A stretch of DNA of 64,000 nt from the NCBI RefSeq assembly GCF_900105455.1, contig NZ_FNSF01000002.1, positions 241,501 through 305,500 of the forward strand. Direction: 5' to 3'. This DNA is from Tenacibaculum sp. MAR_2009_124 (lineage in GTDB: Bacteria > Bacteroidota > Bacteroidia > Flavobacteriales > Flavobacteriaceae). The notes under the pieces are model-generated. The model saw only the letters and a list, made by a program, of their open reading frames with translations, made no database searches and was not told where the DNA came from. Below, in pieces: positions 35,038 to 44,342 of the stretch. The position numbers and the translations under genes are program-made. Positions within the stretch are counted from its first letter, which is position 1. Each line of letters opens with the position of its first letter.

Positions 35038-38000
35038 TTATTTTTGAGTGGTGTATTGTTTTATACTGTCGTTGTTTTGAATAATCAGAAGCAGTTGTTT
35101 GTCTTTCATTTTAATGACTTCAGATAGTTTTACTTGGCTATTAATAGGTGATACTCCTAGAGAGGTTAAATTTTGATAATTGTTAATGTCTTTTATTAAA
35201 AGGCCTTTATTGCCTTCATATCCACCATGATAGGTGTTCACTGATTTTAAGTTTCCAAATACGAGTAGTTGTGGTTGCTCATCTTTAAATACGATTTCTT
35301 TGAAAGAACTTATAGGGGCAAGTTGAAAGGTTTTAGGAAGTGTGTTAAATTTATCAAAGTTTCCGTTATTGTTTTCCAGGTACCCAGAAGCTAATTCAGT
35401 AATTTCGTACTTCGTTGCCTTATTTAAAGCTTCTTGAGTTAAAACATCCTCAATAGGTTTAAGAGCATAATCGCTATAATTGATAAAACGCTTTTTGATA
35501 ATATTCATTTGAGATGCCAATTCATCTTTAGAATGGATTGGGTAATATTTTCCCTCTATTTTATAAGCTAAAACAGTTTCATTTTTATTATTATTATCAA
35601 AATCACCGTGGTACATTAGAATAGGGTTTTCTTTGGAAGTTCTAAATCTGGTATTCAACCCCCAGTTTCCAAATACGATATCCAAGTCGCCATCATTGTC
35701 AATATCAAAAGTTGTTACCGTTTGCCATAACCCATTCGATAATGGAGTCTCTTGTTGTTCTAATTTCCCTTTGTTATTAAGGTAAATTTTAGGAGTATCC
35801 CACTCCGTAGTAACTATTAGATCTTTTATATTATCGTTATTGATATCTGACCAGACTGCATCGGTAACTTTCGACTCAAGAGTAAAGTTTTCGTCAGGAG
35901 TGAAATTTCCTTTACCATCATTCTTTAATAAATATGATGATACTTTGCTTCCAAAATCATTAGGATTTGATCTATTCCCTATAAATACATCCATGTCTCC
36001 ATCATTGTCGTAATCATAAGGTTTAATACAAGATGTGTTGTTTGTGTTTTTGAATACATTTTTGGCTTTTTTAAATGCGCCCTTTTCGTTTATATACAAT
36101 CTGTCCTGTTCAAAAGAGTTCATTCGAATAGAGTGTAGCCCTGAACCAATATATAAATCCAAATCGTTATCATTGTCTACATCAATAAAAGTTGCACAAG
36201 TGTCCTCAAATATTGAATCTTTTGCTATTTCGGGGAAGTTTACTTCTTTAATAGTTTTTCCGTTATTTATATAAATATGAGATTGTTTTTCTGATGCATT
36301 ACCAATAAAGAAATCTTCAAAACCATCATTATTGATATCACCTTTCGCAAAACCAGGCCCATTATTTGATATCTTATAAGGAATCAATTTTTCATTATAA
36401 AAATCATTGTAGAAATCTTCTTTGTGTATATAGTTTACATAGTCAGTTCTATTGAACTTTACTTCATTTTTATTTTTTCGATAAGCGTATTGCTTGTCAA
36501 TTTCTTTATTGTAAGAAACAACATTTAGTTTGTTGATTTCAGGATTTGTAATTATTCTATATGTGTTGTCAGGCCATATAATTTTAACGGAGTCTATTTT
36601 ATTCTGATGGTTAATTCCAAAATGTAAACTATTTGAAACCGAAGAAATAAAACCTCGAGAGTTGAATAGTTGTTTGGTCTGTTTTTTGTTATCATTATGA
36701 ACAATTACTTTCGTACCTATTCCGTTTTCATTGCCTTTCTGATATTCGAATTTAAACTTAATGAAGTTTCTTGTTGAGTTGGTTTGGTTTTCAAAAACCT
36801 GAGCTGGTTGATTAATGTTGTTTGTAATTAAATCAAGATCTCCATCATTATCTAAATCCGAGTAAATAGCACCGTTTGATAATGTGGGGTTGTTTTCTAG
36901 CCAGTTACCATTACGGTTTTTGAATTGGACAGAATTTCCTTCGAAAATTTGATCAGGATAGGCTCCGTTAGGCATTTCTTTCAATGATTCTAGTAGCCAA
37001 TTTTTATTTTTCTTTTGAAGGGCTCTGTCCTTAATTTTACTTGAAATATACATTCGGAAGTCTAAATCATTTGGTCTTCTTAAAATACCATTTGCAATAA
37101 ATAAATCCTGATGTCCGTCATTATTAAAGTCTGCCAATAAAGGGCTCCAACTCCAATCAGTATCAGCAATATCATTGTACAATGCTTCCTCATGAAAATA
37201 ATTTCCTTGATTGTTTATTTGAAGCATATTTCTGGCATATTGATCTTGGTAACCGAGTTTTTTAAGAATGTATTGAATGTTTAGCATAGCGTCATCTCCT
37301 TCAGATTCTTTTACCACACGTTCATCTTTTGGAAGCATATCCAAAGTAATTAAATCTTGAAGACCATCGCCATTAATATCTGCGGCATCACTTCCCATGG
37401 AAAATCTACTGATTGTGGAAAATGATTTCGTCAATGATTCAGTAAACGTACCATCTTGATTATTTAAGTAATAATAATCATCTTCATGGAAGTCATTACA
37501 AACATAGATGTCATCCCAACCGTCATTATTAAAGTCAGCAACGGAAGCACTTAGTCCATAACCATTAACACCTCCGTAAATTTTAGCATCCTTACTTGCA
37601 TCTTCAAACTTTTGATTGGTGTTTTTTAACAAAACATCTCCTGTAAGCGAGGTGCGTTTTTCTCTGAGTAAAGCCGGACCATTTGAAGTTTTGGTATGAA
37701 CGGCGTGATTTACTATATAAACATCGAGGTCATTGTCTTTATCGTAATCAAAGAAATAGGACTGGGTGGAGTATCCAACATAGTCCAAATTGTATTCTTT
37801 TGATTTTTCGGTAAAGGTATTGTCACCATTATTAATATATAATTCATTGTGTCCTTTAAAACCTATGAGTTCACTTACTGCACATATATAAACATCCAAG
37901 TACCCGTCGTTATTAATATCTACCATAGTAACTCCGGTTTGCCAATCTGCCATTCCTTCAATACCAGCCGTTTTACTGATGTCTTCGAATTGAAGATTTC

Positions 38001-38274
38001 CCTTATTTAAGTATAATTTGTTTTGACCTTTATTCGAAACGAAAAACAAGTCAGGCAATTCATCATTGTTGATATCGCCAACGGCAACACCACCTCCATT
38101 GTAGTAATAGATGTAATTGATGATGTTATGATTTACTTCATCACTAATTTTATTAACAAAGTTAATGTTCGTTTGTTTTGGTGGTAATTTGGTTAATAGA
38201 TAGTCTTTTTTCTGAATTTCATTACTACAGGATATGATTAAGTTTAAAGCGAATAATAAAATGATTTTTTTCAT
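35038..38274 (-). CDS. VCBS/FG-GAP repeat lipoprotein with ASPIC/UnbV domain
   Basis: A 1078-residue surface lipoprotein. The signal peptide ends in LIISC. Many repeats of the form DINNDGLPDLFFVSN or DVDNDNDLDLYIGSG (calcium-binding FG-GAP/VCBS blades) run from ~60 to 480 and again from ~660 to 900, probably two seven-bladed propellers. Between them an ASPIC/UnbV domain is visible with GIGTKVIVHNDNKKQTKQL, LHFGINHQNKIDSVKIIWPD. The C-terminal 170 residues are less repetitive. It shares an operon with the haloperoxidase-like gene downstream, a pairing seen elsewhere in Bacteroidota. It may bind polysaccharide or protein; function is not known. Confidence 0.9.
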   Translation of the reverse strand: MKKIILLFALNLIISCSNEIQKKDYLLTKLPPKQTNINFVNKISDEVNHNIINYIYYYNGGGVAVGDINNDELPDLFFVSNKGQNKLYLNKGNLQFEDISKTAGIEGMADWQTGVTMVDINNDGYLDVYICAVSELIGFKGHNELYINNGDNTFTEKSKEYNLDYVGYSTQSYFFDYDKDNDLDVYIVNHAVHTKTSNGPALLREKRTSLTGDVLLKNTNQKFEDASKDAKIYGGVNGYGLSASVADFNNDGWDDIYVCNDFHEDDYYYLNNQDGTFTESLTKSFSTISRFSMGSDAADINGDGLQDLITLDMLPKDERVVKESEGDDAMLNIQYILKKLGYQDQYARNMLQINNQGNYFHEEALYNDIADTDWSWSPLLADFNNDGHQDLFIANGILRRPNDLDFRMYISSKIKDRALQKKNKNWLLESLKEMPNGAYPDQIFEGNSVQFKNRNGNWLENNPTLSNGAIYSDLDNDGDLDLITNNINQPAQVFENQTNSTRNFIKFKFEYQKGNENGIGTKVIVHNDNKKQTKQLFNSRGFISSVSNSLHFGINHQNKIDSVKIIWPDNTYRIITNPEINKLNVVSYNKEIDKQYAYRKNKNEVKFNRTDYVNYIHKEDFYNDFYNEKLIPYKISNNGPGFAKGDINNDGFEDFFIGNASEKQSHIYINNGKTIKEVNFPEIAKDSIFEDTCATFIDVDNDNDLDLYIGSGLHSIRMNSFEQDRLYINEKGAFKKAKNVFKNTNNTSCIKPYDYDNDGDMDVFIGNRSNPNDFGSKVSSYLLKNDGKGNFTPDENFTLESKVTDAVWSDINNDNIKDLIVTTEWDTPKIYLNNKGKLEQQETPLSNGLWQTVTTFDIDNDGDLDIVFGNWGLNTRFRTSKENPILMYHGDFDNNNKNETVLAYKIEGKYYPIHSKDELASQMNIIKKRFINYSDYALKPIEDVLTQEALNKATKYEITELASGYLENNNGNFDKFNTLPKTFQLAPISSFKEIVFKDEQPQLLVFGNLKSVNTYHGGYEGNKGLLIKDINNYQNLTSLGVSPINSQVKLSEVIKMKDKQLLLIIQNNDSIKQYTTQK

Positions 38275-38494
38275 TAATAGAGTTTCTAATAATTAAGAGA
38301 TAGTTTAAGTCAGTTTACATCTAAAGTTGCGGGGTTTGCGATTATAGGTGATGGGTAAAAGTACTAAAAAATCATAATTTTTTGTTAAAATATGTGTTTT
38401 TCGTTTCTTTTTAACTTTTTAAAAGGTGTTTTTGTGTTAAATAAAGTTAAAAAAGTGTTGTTGTTTTTAAGGGAGGAGTTTTGTTGTATGAAGC

Positions 38495-38520
38495 AAAAAA
38501 AACCGAGCAATTGCTCGGTT
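38495..38520 (-). terminator. Terminator of the LamG-like gene pair
   Basis: A perfect 20-base palindrome at 38501-38520 (AACCGAGCAA and its complement TTGCTCGGTT) is followed on the minus strand by a run of at least eight T. Confidence 0.85.
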
Positions 38521-39069
38521 CAACGTTTTTTAAAGTAAAATTTAATTATTTACTCTGTGGGTAATTCTTCTATTGGTAATAATAGTAGTGAAGGCAAGAC
38601 CGATAGTAAACCGTCTATTGTTAGATATTGAAGAAATTCCATTGAAACTATAAATATTACTTCCTAGGCTAACTGATCCTGAAATAGGTGTCTCGTCATT
38701 GAAGTTACCATCATTATCGGTATCTACTAGAAGACGAAGATTTCCAGTGGAAACACCGGTTATTCCTGTTAAGTCGAATCTCATATCAATGCTCCCTACA
38801 TCTATGGCCCCACCAGAAGTATTGGTTTCACTAACTCTCCATGTTCTTGTTAATCTGTTTTTAATAATACTCGGGGCATTTAATCCAGTATTCATCTGTA
38901 AGTCAGCATTATCATGACCCCACATAAAAAACTCATTGTTTCCTAAATTAGTAGGGTTTAAGATTCTGACAATTCCAGTTCCTTGAGAATCATTGTGTAG
39001 GTTTGAAGCATCTACTCTTCCTATTCCAGCGACTTCATGATCATAGTTTCCAGCGCCAGCATTGTCTTC
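38506..39069 (-). repeat. Direct repeat copy 1 (3' part of LamG-like gene)
   Basis: 564 bases nearly identical to 39969-40532, covering the last ~175 codons of the gene and the 36 bases past its stop. The two copies have the same length with only scattered substitutions. Confidence 0.9.
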
Positions 39070-39876
39070 ATTGTAGAGATCACTTTGAGATAAGGTAAAA
39101 TTATACTTTGCTGCTACATAGTTTTGAATAATTATTATTTGTGCATCATTTATTAATTGATCAAACATTATTATTTCAGAAATGTTACCATTAAAATAAT
39201 AGTTTGGAGTATTGGATTCATTTCTACCTGCACCTATTCTAAAGGGTCTAGAGGTATTAAGAGTCATGGTTTGAGTTGCAGTTGTATAGTTGTTATTGTT
39301 AATGGAAATATTTTTTACATTAGTATTGCCATTGTATCTCATCATTTGAGAGGCCCAATTACCAGTTGTGTTAATATTTCCTTCAACAGTTTGCCAAGAC
39401 CCTGAATCTCGTCCTGTCCAAAAAGACCAGTTATTATTATTTGGTCGAGAGTACAATATAAAACCTCTTGTCGGTGAACCAGGAGGGTCATCTCTATTTG
39501 AAAGTACAGCTTTGTAGCTTCCTGAGTTAGCAACTCTTGAAACAGAAAAAATGGTAAAAGTATTAGGGTTTAAGCGGTTTTCGTAAGCTAATTCAAAATA
39601 ATTACTAGAATCATTGAAGCTAAAAGAAGGATAACTGTTGATTGAATTAGTGTTAAAAATAGCGCCGTTACCACTATTAAAATTATGGACATAGCCAGAA
39701 CTATCACCCCAATTGTTTGTCGTAGTGCCATTAGGTAGGTTAACATTGTTTGCGTCTAACCATAAAACTAAGTTAGAATTACCGCTATTTGTACCAACTC
39801 CTCCAGGTCCCGTTTGAGCAAATAATCCTATAGAGTAGAATATCAAATAAGATAAAAGGGGAATTTTAAACTTCAT
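38542..39876 (-). CDS. Secreted LamG-like protein (downstream paralogue)
   Basis: A 444-residue exported protein with a signal peptide ending at GLFAQ. It opens with the TGPGGVG motif and LVLWLDANNV that marks a family of concanavalin-like (LamG) surface proteins. Residues ~25-240 form that lectin-like domain, with EIIMFDQLINDAQIIII near the end. The rest (YDHEVAGIGRVDASNLHN, then WGHDNADLQMNTG, RTWRVSETN, DTDNDGNFND) forms a second conserved domain ending in ITNRRITHRVNN. There is no obvious T9SS type A PNP motif, but the C-terminal domain is typically surface-exposed in Flavobacteriia. It follows the paralogue on the same strand. Confidence 0.85.
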   Translation of the reverse strand: MKFKIPLLSYLIFYSIGLFAQTGPGGVGTNSGNSNLVLWLDANNVNLPNGTTTNNWGDSSGYVHNFNSGNGAIFNTNSINSYPSFSFNDSSNYFELAYENRLNPNTFTIFSVSRVANSGSYKAVLSNRDDPPGSPTRGFILYSRPNNNNWSFWTGRDSGSWQTVEGNINTTGNWASQMMRYNGNTNVKNISINNNNYTTATQTMTLNTSRPFRIGAGRNESNTPNYYFNGNISEIIMFDQLINDAQIIIIQNYVAAKYNFTLSQSDLYNEDNAGAGNYDHEVAGIGRVDASNLHNDSQGTGIVRILNPTNLGNNEFFMWGHDNADLQMNTGLNAPSIIKNRLTRTWRVSETNTSGGAIDVGSIDMRFDLTGITGVSTGNLRLLVDTDNDGNFNDETPISGSVSLGSNIYSFNGISSISNNRRFTIGLAFTTIITNRRITHRVNN

Positions 39877-39968
39877 TTGAAATAAATATTATTTCTAGTA
39901 TAATGAAAAAAATAGAATCCGAACACTGTTTTTAAGTGGTACTTTGTTTTACGAAGCAAAGAAAAAAC

Positions 39969-40532
39969 AGCAATTGCTCGGTTCAACGTTTTTTAAAGTA
40001 AAATTTAATTATTTACTCTGTGGGTAATTCTTCTATTGGTAATAATAGTAGTAAAGGCAAGACCGATAGTAAATCGTCTATTGTTAGATATTGAAGAAAT
40101 TCCATTGAAACTATAAATATTACTTCCTAGGCTAACTGATCCTGAAATAGGTGTCTCGTCATTGAAGTTCCCATCATTATCGGTATCTACTAGAAGACGA
40201 AGATTTCCAGAGGAAACACCGGTTATTCCTGTTAAGTCGAATCTCATATCAATGCTCCCTACATCTATGGCTCCACCAGAAGTATTGGTTTCACTAACTC
40301 TCCAAGTTCTTGTTAATCTGTTTTTAATAACACTAGGTGCATTTAATCCAGTGTTCATTTGTAAGGCACCATTATCATGACCCCACATGAAAAATTCATT
40401 GTTTCCTAAATTAGTAGGGTTTGAGATTCTGACAATTCCAGTTCCTTGAGAATCATTGTGTAGGTTTGAAGCATCTACTCTTCCTATTCCAGCGACTTCA
40501 TGATCATAGTTTCCAGCACCAGCATTGTCTTC
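39969..40532 (-). repeat. Direct repeat copy 2 (3' part of upstream LamG-like gene)
   Basis: The 564-base partner of 38506-39069. Beyond it both sequences still match poorly to the left and diverge sharply to the right, inside the lectin-like parts. Repeat length equality argues for gene conversion or recent duplication. Confidence 0.9.
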
Positions 40533-41321
40533 GTCATAAACATTTATAGGAATGTTGATGTTGCCAAATTTAGCGGAAAGATAATTATCAATAATAATTT
40601 TTTGAGCATCGTTTACTCTGCTATTAAAGAAGATAATTTCGAAGAAATCTCCACTGGCTTCATCAGCACCGTTCGAGTTTCTACCAATTCTATCTAGCGG
40701 AATTCCAGCGGTTGTTGATCCGATGTTTAAATTTTGAGTAGCACCATTCACTCTTACTTCGACTATTGATGATCCTGTTGGTTTATGATATGATATAATT
40801 GAGTTAATATTAAAAGGAGAAGTTATGCTAGTTGAATAATCGGAAACGCCATATCGTGTAAGACCAACTCTATTGGTATTAAACCATTGTTCAACTCTTA
40901 ATGACGCTGAAGAATGATCTAACAAAGTATGTGAATTCCCAGTGTTCACTGGATTAATAGCGATAAATGTACTTGCATTGGGGAAAATTCCAGCTGTTGA
41001 ACCCGACATAAATTGAGCGGCAGCTAAACTCGAATTAAAATTAACTGCATCAAATGTTCCTGAAGAATTGTAGCTTGGTCTGTTTGTTCCTGTTTGTGTG
41101 AAATTGTTTGTATTTCCACTAAAATCAGACCAAGTGGAAACTAAACTTCCATTAGTAGGGTTGTTAGAAATATTACCATCAGCATTTAAATCATTTGCTC
41201 TAAGCCAAACAATTAAAGAAGAAGAACCGTTGCGAGAACCAACACCTCCAGGGCCAGTTTGAGAAAACAATAAAACAGAGAAAAATTGTATTAGCAATAG
41301 TAAGACGTATCTTTTTTTCAT
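40005..41321 (-). CDS. Secreted LamG-like protein (upstream paralogue)
   Basis: A 438-residue exported protein, signal peptide ending at LLFSQ, beginning with TGPGGVGSRNGSSSLIVWLR. The lectin-like domain (~25-240) differs from the neighbour's, while the last ~180 residues, from YDEDNAGAGNYDHEVAGIGR on, are almost the same. The intergenic region to the downstream paralogue carries a broken version of the terminator hairpin (AGCAATTGCT only), so the two are probably co-transcribed. Ligand is unknown. It is divergent from the small exported protein gene at 41456. Confidence 0.85.
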   Translation of the reverse strand: MKKRYVLLLLIQFFSVLLFSQTGPGGVGSRNGSSSLIVWLRANDLNADGNISNNPTNGSLVSTWSDFSGNTNNFTQTGTNRPSYNSSGTFDAVNFNSSLAAAQFMSGSTAGIFPNASTFIAINPVNTGNSHTLLDHSSASLRVEQWFNTNRVGLTRYGVSDYSTSITSPFNINSIISYHKPTGSSIVEVRVNGATQNLNIGSTTAGIPLDRIGRNSNGADEASGDFFEIIFFNSRVNDAQKIIIDNYLSAKFGNINIPINVYDEDNAGAGNYDHEVAGIGRVDASNLHNDSQGTGIVRISNPTNLGNNEFFMWGHDNGALQMNTGLNAPSVIKNRLTRTWRVSETNTSGGAIDVGSIDMRFDLTGITGVSSGNLRLLVDTDNDGNFNDETPISGSVSLGSNIYSFNGISSISNNRRFTIGLAFTTIITNRRITHRVNN

Positions 41322-41455
41322 TTAAAATGTGGGGTTAGCAACTAAAATTGCTGATAAATATACCTTATTTAGATTGAAAAAAAGAAAAAATCGTATTTTT
41401 ATAGCCAAGAATGAAAACTAATTATTTGTTATCGGAAAGATAAAAACTTAACATT

Positions 41456-42097
41456 ATGAAACTAAAAATATTATATGCTTTATTATTTGTTACCAATATT
41501 ATTGTTGGGCAAATAGATGCTAATTCATTAATGGGGTTACCTACTGCTACTAATACCGAAATGACTTCATTAACTGGCGTGAATATTGGTTCGATTTTAT
41601 TTAATACAACCGATGAAAAAGTATATCGCTACACTAGTGCGGGTTGGCAAGTGGATACAGACGATCAGAATGCTTCAGAAGTAAATGTTGTTACAGCTGT
41701 AGATGTTAATAATGTTACGGGTGATCCAGGAGCTGGAAATGAATTAACAGTAGAAGAGGTAGTGCAAGCAATTGCTCCAATTACTTCTAAGGCTGCAAGG
41801 GTATTTTACCCGCCTTCAATAGCTATAGATGCAAGTTCTAATGGAACGTTTACTTTAAATTTATATAACGAGTATACCGCTCAGTTCGCAACTCCTGTAG
41901 CAGGAAGTACTGGAGCACCTAATGCGATACCAACGTATGCTGCTACAGATTTATATTATTACGTAACCTTTGCAGATACTACTGTGTTTAATACAGGAAC
42001 AATGTCTATTGATGCGAATGGTGTATTGACTTATACGATAATTGGTCAACCAACCGATTTAAACGCTTTGATAAACGTAGTTTTTGTTGTTAAGTAG
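41456..42097 (+). CDS. Small exported protein with tail-fibre-like N-terminus
   Basis: A 213-residue protein with a signal peptide ending near NIIVGQ. Residues ~30-70 (MGLPTATNTEMTSLTGVNIG, LFNTTDEKVYRYTSAGWQVD) resemble the repeated N-terminal module of tail-fibre-like surface proteins in Flavobacteriia, similar in style to the large protein at 61.7 kb (LLVYNTTTA..YYYWDKNRW). The C-terminal half, after KAARVFYPPSIAIDASSNGT, is beta-rich and not recognised. It is monocistronic and followed by a long hairpin. A surface or adhesive role is likely but unproven. Confidence 0.7.
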   Translation: MKLKILYALLFVTNIIVGQIDANSLMGLPTATNTEMTSLTGVNIGSILFNTTDEKVYRYTSAGWQVDTDDQNASEVNVVTAVDVNNVTGDPGAGNELTVEEVVQAIAPITSKAARVFYPPSIAIDASSNGTFTLNLYNEYTAQFATPVAGSTGAPNAIPTYAATDLYYYVTFADTTVFNTGTMSIDANGVLTYTIIGQPTDLNALINVVFVVK

Positions 42098-42110
42098 AAA
42101 TGTTTATAAA

Positions 42111-42153
42111 GACTAGTCCTAAATAATCTGTATCGATTATTTTAGGACTAGTC
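42111..42153. terminator. Long hairpin between converging genes
   Basis: GACTAGTCCTAAA-TAATC pairs with GATTATTTTAGGACTAGTC with one bulge and a 6-base loop. It has no immediate T-run on the plus strand, so termination is less certain. Confidence 0.5.
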
Positions 42154-42170
42154 AGAAGGTTTCAAATTTT

Positions 42171-42671
42171 TTAATGATGTGTTAAACGAGTAATAATTTT
42201 TTTATGTTCAGGGAACAACTCAATAAGCTCTTCTCTTTTAGGTAGTACAAAGTCATTAAAATCAAAACCAGGAGCAACGGTACATCCTGTAAATGAATAA
42301 GAATAGTCACCTGTAACTTCCGCAGCAAACCAATATCCGGCGGGAACAACAAACTGAGGAATTTCATTTACTTCAAAATTATTACCTATTAAAACGAATG
42401 AATAATTTCCATCGGGAGAAATCATATGAAGTTTCAAATGACTTCCTTTATAGAAATGCCAAATCTCATCTTGATTTATTTTGTGAAATGCAGAAAATTT
42501 TTCTGAAGTCAATAAAAAATAAATAGCGGTGCCATAATTTCTATTTCCAGTGAATTCATCGGGTAGGTTTTCATTGTTAATTTCACCTATACTTCTATAG
42601 GTTTCTTTATAATATCCCCCTTCAGGGTGTTCGGTTAAATCGAACTTATTTATCAGTTGTTTGGCTGTCAT
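42171..42671 (-). CDS. Cupin domain-containing protein (DUF985 type)
   Basis: A 166-residue soluble protein. The beginning LINKFDLTEHPEGGYYKETYRS and the core IYFLLTSEKFSAFHKINQDEIWHFYKG are hallmarks of the cupin_5/DUF985 family; the histidine and glutamate of HKINQDEIWHFY would be metal ligands. FVVPAGYWFAAEV and YSFTGCTVAPGFDFNDF continue the family pattern. The catalytic activity of the family is not known. Its ATG lies within the end of the preceding small basic frame (26 bases of overlap), and both seem part of an operon with the sodium symporter. Confidence 0.88.
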   Translation of the reverse strand: MTAKQLINKFDLTEHPEGGYYKETYRSIGEINNENLPDEFTGNRNYGTAIYFLLTSEKFSAFHKINQDEIWHFYKGSHLKLHMISPDGNYSFVLIGNNFEVNEIPQFVVPAGYWFAAEVTGDYSYSFTGCTVAPGFDFNDFVLPKREELIELFPEHKKIITRLTHH

Positions 42672-42828
42672 TTAAATCGTTGTTTTGTTCATTAGCTTTT
42701 TTAATAATAGCTTTCAATTTTTCTTTTCTTTGTTGTTTTTCAGATTTAACCTTATTCGTTTTCTGTTTCATTAATCTACTGTGTTTGGCCTTATTCACAG
42801 TGTTTTTCTCTTTTCCTTTTTTACTCAT
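42646..42828 (-). CDS. Small lysine-rich protein
   Basis: A 60-residue, strongly basic frame with ATG start (MSKKGKEKNTVNKAKHSRLM then KQKTNKVKSEKQQRKEKLKA). It overlaps the symporter stop by 8 bases and the cupin start by 26 bases. No known family is recognised, and the composition could indicate nucleic-acid or ribosome binding. I include it because the overlaps on both sides look like translational coupling, but a chance frame in a lysine-rich genome cannot be excluded. Confidence 0.45.
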   Translation of the reverse strand: MSKKGKEKNTVNKAKHSRLMKQKTNKVKSEKQQRKEKLKAIIKKANEQNNDLNDSQTTDK

Positions 42829-44266
42829 TTGAAGTCTGCGTTTGAATACTTAATAAACCTATGAAAGTTAATGCTCCATTAACTATTAAAATAAAGAAAC
42901 CAAAATCGAAGCCCAATTGAGTTTTACTCAGGTGACTTATTAAATAAGTGATGAATGGAGATATTAAACATATAAATGGAACCAGGTTATCTTTAACTTT
43001 TAATTTTGTGAATAATCCAAAGGCATATAACCCTAACAAAGGACCATAGGTGTAACCAGCGAACTGAAATATTTTAGCAATTACGCTTTCATCTGCTATG
43101 AAATATTTAAAAACAAGGATAGTGGCAACAAGAACAAAAGAAAATATTATATGAATTTTTTTACGAATCCTTACTTGCTCTTTTTCGTTTTCTTTTTTAT
43201 CGATTTCTAAGATATCAATACTGAAAGAAGTTGTTAAAGATGTTAATGCGCTATCAGCACTTGAATATGCAGCAGCAATTAATCCTAAAAGAAAAAATAA
43301 AGAAGTCGCAAGACCTAAGTTACCATTCATGGCAATAAGCGGAAATAATTGATCTTTATGAGCGTTTATTTCTAAAGATTCTGCATAATCAGTAAGTAGA
43401 ACTCCTAAAGAAAGGAAAAAGAAATTTACGATAACCAGAACAATTGTAAACCAAAACATGTTTTTCTGAGCATCTTTTAAATTACGACAGGTAAGATTTT
43501 TTTGCATCATATCTTGATCCAGTCCTGTCATAACAATAGCAATAAAAGCACCAGAGAAGAATTGTTTCCAAAAGTAGTTTCCGGCATTAATATCTTCAAA
43601 GAAGAACATTTTTGATAATCTATTTTCTGACACATAGGTAAACAAATTGTCAATTTGTAATTCCTCAGAAATCATAATTATACAAACCCCAACAGAAATT
43701 AACATGAATAAGGTTTGTAGAGTATCGGTCCATACAATTGTTTTTATACCTCCTTTGAAAGTATATAGCCATATAAGTAAAATGGTAATGATAACCGTAA
43801 CCCAAAAAGGAATTCCATAACCATCAAATAAAATTAATTGTAAAACATTCGCTACTAAAAATAGTCGGAAAGAGGCACCTATGACTCTTGATAGCAAGAA
43901 AAAAGAAGCTCCAGTTTTATAAGAAAACCTACCAAAGCGATCTCCTAAATAGGTGTAAATAGAGGTAAGGTTTAATCGATAATAGAGGGGTAGTAAAACA
44001 AGACCAATAACAGCATAGCCAATAACATAGCCTAAAACCATTTGCATATAACCCATTTGTTGACCTTCAACCCACCCTGGAACAGAAATAAAAGTTACAC
44101 CCGAAAGGGAAGCGCCAATCATTCCAAAGGCAACTAAATACCAAGGAGATGAATTATTAGCTTTAAAAAAAGTAGTGTTATTTGCAGATTTTCCTGTTAA
44201 AAAAGAAATACCTATTAATACCCCAAAATATCCAAGTATTAATAAAACTATGTGAAGTGGTTGCAT
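42821..44266 (-). CDS. Sodium:solute symporter (SSS family)
   Basis: A 481-residue membrane protein with about 13 hydrophobic helices and the SSS pattern: LTGKSANNTTFFKANNSSPW near the N-terminus, VTFISVPGW, YRLNLTSIYTYLGDRFG, then TFKGGIKTIVWTDTLQ and SSADSALTSLTTSFSIDI, which forms the sodium-binding helix 8. It takes up a solute with sodium; sugars, amino acids, sialic acid and vitamins are all possible. ATG start. The 3' end overlaps the small basic frame. Confidence 0.9.
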   Translation of the reverse strand: MQPLHIVLLILGYFGVLIGISFLTGKSANNTTFFKANNSSPWYLVAFGMIGASLSGVTFISVPGWVEGQQMGYMQMVLGYVIGYAVIGLVLLPLYYRLNLTSIYTYLGDRFGRFSYKTGASFFLLSRVIGASFRLFLVANVLQLILFDGYGIPFWVTVIITILLIWLYTFKGGIKTIVWTDTLQTLFMLISVGVCIIMISEELQIDNLFTYVSENRLSKMFFFEDINAGNYFWKQFFSGAFIAIVMTGLDQDMMQKNLTCRNLKDAQKNMFWFTIVLVIVNFFFLSLGVLLTDYAESLEINAHKDQLFPLIAMNGNLGLATSLFFLLGLIAAAYSSADSALTSLTTSFSIDILEIDKKENEKEQVRIRKKIHIIFSFVLVATILVFKYFIADESVIAKIFQFAGYTYGPLLGLYAFGLFTKLKVKDNLVPFICLISPFITYLISHLSKTQLGFDFGFFILIVNGALTFIGLLSIQTQTSNE

Positions 44267-44275
44267 ACAATAGAA

Positions 44276-44325
44276 TTATGAACTACGAATGTACTAAATT
44301 TTAAAGTTTATAGCGTAGTTCATAA
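44276..44325 (-). terminator. Terminator-like hairpin after the nitroreductase gene
   Basis: A perfect 12-bp stem TTATGAACTACG/CGTAGTTCATAA with a 26-base loop that can pair further. It sits between the nitroreductase stop and the symporter start. No long T-run. Confidence 0.4.
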
Positions 44326-44342
44326 CTCGTATTGAAAAGATA

